In this document: piece by piece, positions 35,516 to 43,123 of the stretch
Numbering within the stretch: the first letter of the stretch is position 1
Layout: every line of letters begins with the position of its first letter
Source of the DNA: JAJFIE01 sp964344255
Lineage (GTDB): Bacteria > Pseudomonadota > Alphaproteobacteria > Rhodospirillales > Casp-alpha2
DNA: 64,000 nt
Direction of reading: 5' to 3'
NCBI GenBank assembly: GCA_964344255.1
Contig: CAYFMQ010000003.1
Location: 1 to 64,000, forward strand
Notes under the pieces: generated by a model
The model's database searches: none
Seen by the model: the letters and a program-made list of their open reading frames with translations, nothing else
Told to the model about the DNA's origin: nothing
Made by a program: the position numbers and the translations under genes

Positions 35516-36142
35516 TTATTCCTGATTGCCATGCTCGGCGTTTTGCCGTTCGAGAAAGTCTTTGAGATCGCCAAGGCCGGTAAATACATACTCATATTCC
35601 AGACCCAGCTTTTCCGCCGCCGCCTCCGCCTTTTCCTGTAACGACGCATCTTCCGTTTGCGCCAGATAGACCAGTCGTTTGTAGTTGCTGAAGTACATGT
35701 TCATGAGTTCGGGGTGCTTGTTGATGCCGAGCCCATCCATGATCAGAACATCAAACTGACGGGCCAGGTAATCCGTCAGATAAAAGGTGCCCAGTTCCTG
35801 CTCCGCCATGGGATGGAATTTTTCGCTGGTAGCGTAGAACTCATAGCAATGAGCGCCGGGAATGCGTTCGACACCTTCCTCCTCAAGCATTCTGTCCAGC
35901 GTTCCGCCGGTGCCGCAATCGGCATAAAGCGCAATGATCCGTTCAAAATCGGACTTATGCTCCCGAATCTTGTCACGGAGCGCATCCGTTATCTTTTCCG
36001 GAAAGTTATGCAGAGAAGCGGGCAAACATGTGACTTCCACATGTTTCCAGCCGTTTATCTCCACGACCATAAGGATTTCCTTCGCCAGCGCGCCGCAGGC
36101 GATCAGAAGGGTCTTGGGAGGATTATGGGAAGCGTGTTCCAC
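35516..36142 (-). CDS. DUF1638 protein
   Basis: 208 residues with a GTG start at 36142 and GAGGTAG upstream. The N-terminus LLIACGALAKEILMVVEING and the YADCGTGGTLDRML segment identify DUF1638. Conserved Cys residues occur in both segments. The family is common next to corrinoid methyltransferase genes in archaea and bacteria, but its biochemical role is unknown. It may bind metal or corrinoid through the conserved Cys and the Asp of YADCGTGG. It lies 63 bases downstream of the corrinoid-protein gene. Confidence 0.85.
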   Translation of the reverse strand: MEHASHNPPKTLLIACGALAKEILMVVEINGWKHVEVTCLPASLHNFPEKITDALRDKIREHKSDFERIIALYADCGTGGTLDRMLEEEGVERIPGAHCYEFYATSEKFHPMAEQELGTFYLTDYLARQFDVLIMDGLGINKHPELMNMYFSNYKRLVYLAQTEDASLQEKAEAAAEKLGLEYEYVFTGLGDLKDFLERQNAEHGNQE

Positions 36143-36205
36143 TGCTGTGCACTACCTCTATACAACAAGAAGACAGAACAGGAAGGGGAACGGGGCGGGG
36201 TGAAA

Positions 36206-36907
36206 TCAGCCCGCCAGCGCCGATCCCTGCCGCTTGGACATCCAGCTCTTTGCCGTTTCGACGGCGACGGCCGCATCGCGGCAGTAAGCATCGGCGCCAA
36301 CGCTGTCTGCAAAGGCCTCATTCAGCGGCGCACCGCCTACCAGGACGACGAAGTCTTCACGAATGCCTTTTTCCACCAGCGTGTCGATGACGACTTTCAT
36401 GTAAGGCATGGTGGTGGTCAGCAGGGCGGACATGCCGAGCAGGTCCGGTTCATGCTCGTCAATGGCGTCCATGTAATTTTCAACCGGGTTGTTGATGCCG
36501 AGATCAACAACTTCAAATCCGGCGCCTTCCATCATCATGCCGACAAGGTTTTTGCCGATATCGTGGATGTCGCTCTTGACCGTGCCGATGACCAGTTTAC
36601 CCATCTTGGGCGCGCCGGTTTCGGCAAGCAGGGGTTTAAGAATACTCATACCGGCCTTCATGGCGTTTGCCGCCATGAGAACCTCGGGAACGAACAGGAT
36701 GCCGTCGCGGAAGTCGATGCCGACGATACGCATGCCTTCGACCAGGGCCTCGGTCAAAACCTTGTAGGGTTCCCACCCGCGCTCCAGAAGGATATTGACG
36801 CCTTCTTCAATTTCATCAGCGAGACCATCATAAAGATCGTCATGCATCTGCTGGGTCAGTTCTTCGTCATCGAGTTCCGACAGAACGATATCTTCTTCGT
36901 CCGACAT
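36206..36907 (-). CDS. corrinoid-binding methyl carrier protein (MttC/MtgC-like)
   Basis: 233 residues from the ATG at 36907 (GGGAG eight bases upstream). Residues about 25-95 form the four-helix cap domain (VLTEALVEGMRIVGIDF, FVPEVLMAANAM). The cobalamin-binding Rossmann domain has DIHDIGKNL with the lower-ligand His at 115, plus GMSALLTTTMPYM and VLVGGAPLNEAFA. It carries the methyl group between the MttB-type enzyme and the methyl-THF enzyme. The first 42 residues hold 17 Asp/Glu and no Lys/Arg, which is extreme. It is the first gene of the minus-strand operon. Confidence 0.93.
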   Translation of the reverse strand: MSDEEDIVLSELDDEELTQQMHDDLYDGLADEIEEGVNILLERGWEPYKVLTEALVEGMRIVGIDFRDGILFVPEVLMAANAMKAGMSILKPLLAETGAPKMGKLVIGTVKSDIHDIGKNLVGMMMEGAGFEVVDLGINNPVENYMDAIDEHEPDLLGMSALLTTTMPYMKVVIDTLVEKGIREDFVVLVGGAPLNEAFADSVGADAYCRDAAVAVETAKSWMSKRQGSALAG

Positions 36908-37375
36908 CACCGTTACTCCCTAAGAAAGAGGTATAACTGAAATTAACACAAAACTAATGGCGTCAGAATATGCAACCCTGACATCACTGAAAAGAATTTC
37001 CTCCAAAAAGGCGATAAACTGCTGTCCGCCGAAAGACACGGACTATCTACGGCGCGACATTTTACCTGAAATAATCTTTATGACCCCCGAAATCTCTTTT
37101 TCCATCAGGGGGTTGTATAGAATTAACATCTATTGATCGGGGGCCGTATCATAAGTCTATCAAACATCCAAAGTCAGACGGATCGTTTATACATCCGTTG
37201 TTTCGAATAAAAATTACAATAAGACGCCATAAGGTTGATATCGATGATGTCCAGTGTCGTCTACACACCTATAATGTCGAATTGAGAATACATTGGGGAT
37301 AGATTAGGCACTAGGTTGTGCGCCATCGATCTCAATAATGAGTGTTGTCTCCAGTTAGAGGAGTTTACAGAGATT
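36908..37375. promoter_or_regulatory. divergent intergenic region with two dyads
   Basis: About 470 bases separate the corrinoid-protein gene from the FAD-GcvT gene and contain no supported gene. Two symmetric elements are visible: ACCCCC (37083-37088) with GGGGGT (37108-37113), and ACGGAT (37178-37183), nine bases, ATCCGT (37193-37198). Promoters in both directions are expected; the second dyad, about 180 bases before the plus-strand gene, is the better operator candidate. Confidence 0.45.
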
Positions 37376-39937
37376 ATGTCTGAGTTCCCGGAAAAGGCCC
37401 GTGTGGTCATTGTCGGCCTGGGCGGTATTGTCGGTGCCTCGGTTGCCTATCATCTGATTGAACGGGGATGGGATGATATCGTCGGTATCGATAAATCCGC
37501 GATTCCCACCGACATTGGTTCGACATCCCATGCGTCGGACTTCTGTTACGCCACCAGCCATGATTTCCTGAGTTGCTGGACGACGCTCTATTCCATCGAT
37601 TTCTATGAAAAAATGGGACGCTACGAGAAGGTCGGTGGCTTTGAAGTCGCCAGGGTCGGCGATGATGGCCGTATGGAAGAGTTGAAGCGTAAGGTCACTT
37701 CCGGTAAGGCCTTCGGGACCGGCGTCAGTCTTGTGTCGCCGGCTGAGATCAAGGAAAAGTTCCCACTGATCGAAGAGGACATGCTGCAGGGCGGCATGTG
37801 GGATCCCAATGCGGGTCTGGTTGCGCCTCGCTCCCAGACTGTCGCAGGTGAACTGGTCGATAACGCGGTTGAAACCGGAAAGCTTAAGTCTTTCGCCAAC
37901 ACGCCCGCTGAAGATCTGATTGTCGAAGACGGCAGGATCAAGGGCGTGGTTACCAAACGCGGCACCGTAATGGCGGACCATGTAATCGTATGCGCGGGTC
38001 TTTGGGGGCGCCTGATCGCCAATATGATTGGCGAGGACCTTCCGGTCATGCCGGTCGACCATCCGCTTACGTTTTTTGGACCCTACGAGGAATTTGCGGG
38101 CACCGGCAAGGACATCGGTTTCCCGTTGATGCGTGATCAGGGTAACTCAGCCTACATGCGTGATACGGGTGATCCGACCACACCGGAAGGCGGTATGATC
38201 GAATGGGGCTATTACGAAGAGAGTGATCCCCGTCTCTGTCATCCACGTGACTTACTCGAAAAATCCGAAGCCAGGTTATCGCCGTCCATGCGCGACCTTG
38301 AGCTTGAACAGATCATGGAACCGCTTGAGCGTGCGATGGAATTGGCGCCGATCCTCGCCGAATTGGGCTATGACGAGAAGCGTTCGTTCAACGGCTTGTT
38401 GCAGGTGACCACGGACGGAGGCCCGTCCATTGGTGAAAGCCAAAAAATCCGAGGCCTTTGGTATGCCGTTGCCATCTGGGTGAAAGATGGTCCCGGTATG
38501 GCCAAGCTGCTGGTTGACTGGATGACGGATGGCCGCACAGAGATCGACCATCATGCCATCGACTACGCGCGGTTCTATCCGTTCCAGACCGAAGAGCAGT
38601 TCATCCATGATCGTTGCTATGAATCGGCGTTCAAGATCTACAACCCGGCGGTTCACCCGCGTGAGCCGTACTCTGGCGGCCGCGGTATTCGCCGCTCACC
38701 GTTTTATGAGCGGGAGGTCGAGCTCGGCGGCTATTTCATGGAACTCGCCGGTTGGGAGCGCGCCCACGGTTACGCCAGCAACGAACACCTGCTAGACAAG
38801 TACGCCAATCAGGTGCCCGTCCGAAAAAACGAATGGGACAACCGCCACTTCTGGCGGGTTTCCAATGCCGAACACTTGGAGATGAGCGCCAATGTCGGCA
38901 TGATCAACCTATCACACTTCGCCATGTACGACGTCGAGGGACCGGATCACGTTGCCTTCATGGAATATCTCTGCGTCGCCAAGGTCGGTGGTGACAACCA
39001 GGTCGGCAAGGGTATCTACACCCATTTCCTTGACGATAAGGGCATGGTCAAAGCCGACTTTACCGTCTTCCGCATGGAAGACCGTTACCGATTCGTCGAT
39101 GGCGCCGATGCCGGCAACCGGGATTTCGTCTACATGAAGCGCATGGCAGAGGATCACGGTTTCGACGTGACGATCACCGACGTTACCAACGACTTCACGA
39201 CGATTGGCCTCTGGGGGCCGAATGCCCGTGAGGTTCTAGGCAAGGTGATCGGTGACGCCGATGCCGTCAGCCATGAAAGTTTCCCATTCGCATCGATCAA
39301 GACCCTCGATATCGCCGGCAAGCAGGTTTCGGCATTCCGGATTTCCTACGTTGGTGAGCAAGGTTGGGAATTGCACATGCGCTATGAAGACGGTCTCGCT
39401 GTTTGGGATGCGATCCGCGAGCATGATGTCATGCCGTTCGGTGTCGAGACGTACGCCAACTCACGTCGGCTGGAGAAAAGCCTGCGCCTGCAGAACGCGG
39501 ACCTCAATACCGAGTACAACCTGCTGGAAGCCGATCTAGCGCGGCCGAAGGTCAAGGACGCGGATTTTGTCGGCAAGGCTGCCTACCTCGAACAGCGCGC
39601 CAGGGACCACCAGACGGCAATGCTTTGTACTCTGGTGATGACGGATAATACGGATGCCGGAGGCGTCGCGCGATATCCCGTCGATACCATGCCGATCATC
39701 GATCCGGCGACGGGCGAACAGATCGTCGATGCAGAAGGTCGTCTGTCGTACTCCACCTCCGTCGCTTTCGGTCCGACTATCGGCAAAAACATTATCCTTT
39801 GCTATCTGCCGCATGAATTCGCAGTCAAGGGCAAGGAATTGCAGGTTGAATACTTCTCTGAACTGTATCCCGCCGAAGTTACCGGTGTGGGGTACGAACC
39901 GCTGTATGATCCGGAGAACGTGAAACCCAGGACATAG
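37376..39937 (+). CDS. FAD-dependent dehydrogenase fused to GcvT-like domains (dimethylglycine/sarcosine dehydrogenase-like)
   Basis: 853 residues from the ATG at 37376. Residues 8-380 form a DAO-type FAD domain (VIVGLGGIVGASVAYHL). In place of the GTTWH motif of covalent-FAD family members it reads GSTSH at 48-52, so a candidate flavin-linking His52 is kept. A middle FAO_M part and then a GcvT aminomethyltransferase-like part (about 430-840) follow; GEQGWELHMRYEDGLAVWD is typical. Such enzymes strip an N-methyl from dimethylglycine or sarcosine, give methylene-THF, and send electrons to ETF, which is encoded nearby (41046-42731). A hairpin follows at 39961. Confidence 0.88.
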   Translation: MSEFPEKARVVIVGLGGIVGASVAYHLIERGWDDIVGIDKSAIPTDIGSTSHASDFCYATSHDFLSCWTTLYSIDFYEKMGRYEKVGGFEVARVGDDGRMEELKRKVTSGKAFGTGVSLVSPAEIKEKFPLIEEDMLQGGMWDPNAGLVAPRSQTVAGELVDNAVETGKLKSFANTPAEDLIVEDGRIKGVVTKRGTVMADHVIVCAGLWGRLIANMIGEDLPVMPVDHPLTFFGPYEEFAGTGKDIGFPLMRDQGNSAYMRDTGDPTTPEGGMIEWGYYEESDPRLCHPRDLLEKSEARLSPSMRDLELEQIMEPLERAMELAPILAELGYDEKRSFNGLLQVTTDGGPSIGESQKIRGLWYAVAIWVKDGPGMAKLLVDWMTDGRTEIDHHAIDYARFYPFQTEEQFIHDRCYESAFKIYNPAVHPREPYSGGRGIRRSPFYEREVELGGYFMELAGWERAHGYASNEHLLDKYANQVPVRKNEWDNRHFWRVSNAEHLEMSANVGMINLSHFAMYDVEGPDHVAFMEYLCVAKVGGDNQVGKGIYTHFLDDKGMVKADFTVFRMEDRYRFVDGADAGNRDFVYMKRMAEDHGFDVTITDVTNDFTTIGLWGPNAREVLGKVIGDADAVSHESFPFASIKTLDIAGKQVSAFRISYVGEQGWELHMRYEDGLAVWDAIREHDVMPFGVETYANSRRLEKSLRLQNADLNTEYNLLEADLARPKVKDADFVGKAAYLEQRARDHQTAMLCTLVMTDNTDAGGVARYPVDTMPIIDPATGEQIVDAEGRLSYSTSVAFGPTIGKNIILCYLPHEFAVKGKELQVEYFSELYPAEVTGVGYEPLYDPENVKPRT

Positions 39938-39960
39938 AGATTGGGTACAGCAATAATGAA

Positions 39961-39990
39961 AAACGCCCCGGCTGATAAGCCGGAGCGTTT
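39961..39990 (+). terminator. hairpin after FAD-GcvT gene
   Basis: A 12-bp stem with one mismatch (39961-39972 with 39979-39990, loop TGATAA) ends in TTT. It lies 24 bases after the TAG of the FAD-GcvT gene. It is G+C-rich with a short T tract, so it is a plausible Rho-independent terminator. Confidence 0.7.
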
Positions 39991-40102
39991 CACGTTAGCG
40001 TGACTGGTATTGCTGAGCGTTATCTGTAGTATTTCCAGCCATAAAGAACATGGGGGGCGTTTCATCGGGAAGCGCCCTTATTGATATGTGCTGGAGATTT
40101 GC

Positions 40103-40972
40103 ATGAATGACATGAGTGAATACACACCACCAGCCGTCTGGGTTTGGGACGAAGAAAACGGCGGCGCTTTTGCGAACATCAACCGGCCCACGGCGGGAGC
40201 GACTCACGAAAAGGCATTGCCCGTCGGCGATAATTCGCTTCAGTTATATTCCCTGGCGACGCCCAATGGCGTCAAAGTCACTGTTATGCTCGAGGAGCTT
40301 TTGGCTCTGGGGCATTCTGGGGCGGAATATGACGCCTACCTGATTGATATCGATGAAGGGGATCAGTTTGGCAGCGGTTTTGTTGCGATAAATCCAAATT
40401 CAAAAATTCCTGCTCTCCTGGATCGCGGCACAGAGAAGCCGACACGGGTGTTCGAGTCCGGCGCGATCCTGCTTTACCTGGCGGAGAAATTCGATGCCTT
40501 CATTCCCGTCGACCCCACCGAGAGGGCGGAGTGCCTGTCGTGGTTGTTCTGGCAAATGGGAAGCACGCCTTATGTAGGCGGCGGTTTTGGTCATTTCTAT
40601 AAATATGCACCCAGACCCATGAAGTACCCCATCGACCGGTATGCCATGGAGACGAAGCGTTTGCTTGATGTGATGGACCGCCGGTTAGCCGACAATCAAT
40701 ACATCTGTGGTGAAACCTACACCATTGCCGATATGGCGATCTGGCCCTGGTACGGCTTGATTGCCCTCGGCCGGTCCTATGGCGCGGCCGAGTTTCTGGA
40801 CGTGAAATCCTATGCCCATGTTCAGCGCTGGTCACGTGAGATCGGTTTGCGCGAGGCGGTGGCCCGGGGGCGTATGATCAACCGTAACTGGGGGGAGCCG
40901 GAAGAGCAGATGCCGGAACGGCATGGCCCTGATGATTATGAAGGCAAGACCGGGGTGAGGCTTGAAGATTAG
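40103..40972 (+). CDS. glutathione S-transferase, YghU-like
   Basis: 289 residues from the ATG at 40103 (GGAGA five bases upstream). The thioredoxin-like N-domain has YSLATPNGVKVTVMLEEL and NPNSKIPALLD; ESGAILLYLAEKF closes the glutathione site; a helical C-domain follows. This pattern is that of YghU/Ure2-type enzymes, which reduce disulfides or peroxides with glutathione. It lies between the FAD-GcvT gene and etfAB. A role in handling glutathione adducts of formaldehyde made by demethylation is possible but inferred. Confidence 0.87.
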   Translation: MNDMSEYTPPAVWVWDEENGGAFANINRPTAGATHEKALPVGDNSLQLYSLATPNGVKVTVMLEELLALGHSGAEYDAYLIDIDEGDQFGSGFVAINPNSKIPALLDRGTEKPTRVFESGAILLYLAEKFDAFIPVDPTERAECLSWLFWQMGSTPYVGGGFGHFYKYAPRPMKYPIDRYAMETKRLLDVMDRRLADNQYICGETYTIADMAIWPWYGLIALGRSYGAAEFLDVKSYAHVQRWSREIGLREAVARGRMINRNWGEPEEQMPERHGPDDYEGKTGVRLED

Positions 40973-40994
40973 TCTTATCGCCAGGGAAAAAGAA

Positions 40995-41022
40995 AACGGC
41001 CCGGTGATTTCACCGGGCCGTT
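40995..41022 (-). terminator. terminator of etfBA (possibly bidirectional)
   Basis: A perfect 12-bp stem (40995-41006 and 41011-41022, loop of four). On the minus strand it is followed by TTTTCTTTTT, so it ends the etfB-etfA transcript. On the plus strand only TTCC follows, which is weaker for the GST gene. Confidence 0.85.
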
Positions 41023-41045
41023 CCTGATTGAACCGGTTGGATCGG

Positions 41046-41978
41046 TTAGCCGAGTTCGCTGTCGAGCGCCGGAAGAGCGTCGAACAGGTCAGCCACGAGG
41101 CCGTAATCAGCAACCTGAAAGATAGGCGCTTCCTCGTCATTGTTAATGGCGACAATGACCTTGGAGTCTTTCATGCCGGCCAGGTGTTGGATGGCGCCCG
41201 AGATGCCCACGGCGATGTAAAGATCCGGTGCGACGACCTTACCGGTCTGACCGACCTGGAAGTCGTTGGAGACATAACCGGCGTCCACGGCGGCGCGGGA
41301 GGCGCCGACGGCGGCGTTCAACTTGTCTGCGACTTTTTCCAGCATGGGGAAGTTGTCGCCGGATTTCATGCCGCGGCCACCGGAAATCACGATCCGGGCC
41401 GTTGTCAGTTCGGGACGGTCGGACTGGCTGATTTCCTGGGAAACGAACGTAACAAGATCGCTGGCGCCTGTGCCGGAAACGGCTTCAACCTCGGCGCTGC
41501 CGCCATCTTCGGCAACGGCCTCGAAGGAGGTCGTACGAACGGTGATCAGTTTCACACTGTCGCCGGACTGAACCGTCGCCATGGCGTTACCGGCGTAGAT
41601 CGGGCGAACAAACGTGTCGTCGCTCTCAATACCGGAAATATCCGAAATCTGCTGAACGTCCAGCAGTGCCGCCGCGTGGGGCATGACGTTTTTGCCGAAC
41701 GTCGTAGCTGCCGCCAGGATGTGGCTGTAGTTGGAAGCCAACTGGACAAGCAAGGGGGCAACGTTCTCGGCAATGTCATTGGCGTATTCGGCTGAGTCGG
41801 CGTTCAAAACCTTGGCGACACCGGGAATCTTGGCTGCCGCATCGGCGACTGCGCTGCTGCCGCTGCCGGCGACAAGGACATGAATGTCTCCGGAAAGCTG
41901 GGAAGCCGCCGCGACCGTATTGAACGTTGCGCTAGCGAGCGTTGAATTGTCGTGTTCTGCAAGTACAAGGATGCTCAT
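41046..41978 (-). CDS. etfA: electron transfer flavoprotein alpha subunit
   Basis: A 310-residue subunit. The C-terminal FAD domain is clear: GGRGMKSGDNFPML, SRAAVDAGYVSND, QVGQTGKVVAPDLYIAVG, then GISGAIQHLAGMKDSK and AINNDEEAPIFQVADYG. It takes electrons from dehydrogenases such as the FAD-GcvT protein and passes them to ETF:quinone oxidoreductase. It lies three bases after etfB in one transcript. Its place here, inside the N-demethylation genes, suggests supply for those dehydrogenases, though it may also serve beta-oxidation. Confidence 0.96.
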   Translation of the reverse strand: MSILVLAEHDNSTLASATFNTVAAASQLSGDIHVLVAGSGSSAVADAAAKIPGVAKVLNADSAEYANDIAENVAPLLVQLASNYSHILAAATTFGKNVMPHAAALLDVQQISDISGIESDDTFVRPIYAGNAMATVQSGDSVKLITVRTTSFEAVAEDGGSAEVEAVSGTGASDLVTFVSQEISQSDRPELTTARIVISGGRGMKSGDNFPMLEKVADKLNAAVGASRAAVDAGYVSNDFQVGQTGKVVAPDLYIAVGISGAIQHLAGMKDSKVIVAINNDEEAPIFQVADYGLVADLFDALPALDSELG

Positions 41979-41981
41979 GGA

Positions 41982-42731
41982 TCAGATCACCTTTGCTTCA
42001 TTGCGGAGCTTGTCCACAAGTTGGGCCACGTCGGCCACCTTAACGCCGGCTTCACGAGCCGGGGGTTCCGTTACCTTCAACACCGTTACACGCGGCGTGA
42101 TATCTACGCCGAGGTCGGCGGGCGTGGTGGTGTCGAGGGGCTTCTTTTTCGCCTTCATGATATTAGGCAGGCTAGCGTAGCGCGGCTCGTTGAGGCGAAG
42201 ATCGACGGTTACGACAGCCGGCATTTTCAACGTTACCGTCTCTAGGCCGGCATCGACCTCGCGGGTGACGTTGATGGTGTCGCCTGTGCCTTCGATCTTG
42301 GAAACAAAGGTGCCCTGCGACCATCCCAGAAGGGCGGACAGCATCTGGCCGGTCTGGTTGTTGTCGCCGTCGATGGCCTGCTTGCCCATGATTACGAGTC
42401 CGGGACTTTCCTGTTCGACGACGGCTTTAAGAAGCTTGGCAATGGCCAGAGGCTCAAGCGTTTCGTCGCTTTCGATCAGAATAGCGCGATCTGCGCCCAT
42501 AGCGAGAGCCGTACGCAGAGTTTCCTGCGACTGGGACGGGCCTGCCGTGACGGCGATAATTTCCTCAGCCGTGCCGGCTTCTTTCATCCGGACCGCTTCT
42601 TCCACGGCAATTTCGCAAAACGGATTCATGGCCATCTTGACGTTGTTGGTTTCAACGCCGGTCTGATCACCCTTGACCCGGACCTTGATATTCGCGTCGA
42701 TGACGCGCTTCACTGGTACTAGAACCTTCAT
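41982..42731 (-). CDS. etfB: electron transfer flavoprotein beta subunit
   Basis: A 249-residue subunit starting MKVLVPVKRVIDANIKVRV. The adenosine-phosphate-binding AMGADRAILIE and the recognition-loop region VEEAVRMKEAG are visible, as is the C-terminal LPNIMKAKKKPL segment with the usual Lys run. It forms the heterodimer with EtfA. The ribosome site is GGGTGG. It is the first gene of etfBA, with a divergent mttB-like gene about 390 bases away. Confidence 0.96.
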   Translation of the reverse strand: MKVLVPVKRVIDANIKVRVKGDQTGVETNNVKMAMNPFCEIAVEEAVRMKEAGTAEEIIAVTAGPSQSQETLRTALAMGADRAILIESDETLEPLAIAKLLKAVVEQESPGLVIMGKQAIDGDNNQTGQMLSALLGWSQGTFVSKIEGTGDTINVTREVDAGLETVTLKMPAVVTVDLRLNEPRYASLPNIMKAKKKPLDTTTPADLGVDITPRVTVLKVTEPPAREAGVKVADVAQLVDKLRNEAKVI

Positions 42732-42896
42732 CTATCCACCCGTGTAAAAAGTATTTGGTTCCAAAAAAAGAAATCACCGTCCTGCCGACGCCGAAATCCA
42801 CGGTTTCAATTGCACATGCGGAAATCGCTAAGAACAGTTTCCAATTCTTTTACCCATGAGCAATTGCGCGCGGAACATACGGCGTGAGTAAGGGAA

Positions 42897-42910
42897 TTGC
42901 TAGCAATTTT
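42897..42910. promoter_or_regulatory. 14-bp perfect palindrome upstream of mttB-like gene
   Basis: AATTGCTAGCAATT reads the same on both strands. It overlaps by two bases the inverted repeat at 42909-42933 and lies about 215 bases before the mttB-like start codon. A protein-binding site is likely, but the protein is unknown. Confidence 0.5.
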
Positions 42911-42933
42911 ACGACAAACGGTATCGTAAAAGC
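42909..42933. promoter_or_regulatory. inverted repeat TTTTACGA-N9-TCGTAAAA
   Basis: Perfect 8-bp arms at 42909-42916 and 42926-42933, separated by nine bases, so arm centres are 17 bases apart, close to helical phase. This is a good shape for a dimeric regulator acting on the mttB-like gene or etfBA. The regulator is unknown; the two GATase1-AraC proteins in this window are candidates. Confidence 0.5.
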
Positions 42934-43123
42934 GCCTCTCTCAAATGCGATATCATTTCATCAAATATGGCGTTGCTGGGCTACTATAGGACGAGAGTAG
43001 AGCAGTGATCATTTATCTTGTTCGATACATGGGACATCACCATATAGTATCTTTGAACGTCCGCACCTGGGACGAACTGTCATTATCGGCACGTCAGGAA
43101 GGTCGGATCCAAGGGAGAAAGCA

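Larger units (their letters stand above)
42732..43123. promoter_or_regulatory. divergent intergenic region between etfB and mttB-like gene
   Basis: About 390 bases with no supported gene. Two adjoining symmetric elements stand out and are listed separately (42897-42910 and 42909-42933). The spacer is A+T-rich near 42950-43070, where promoters for the mttB-like gene would lie. The ribosome site of that gene is AAGGGAGA. Confidence 0.45.

Noticed and set aside
35657..36940. 427-codon plus-strand frame across DUF1638 and the corrinoid gene
   Set aside because: Covers two well-supported minus-strand genes and has no recognisable motif.
36908..37375. Cobalamin riboswitch upstream of the corrinoid operon
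   Set aside because: I looked for the conserved B12-box pattern on the minus strand and saw nothing convincing; only simple dyads.
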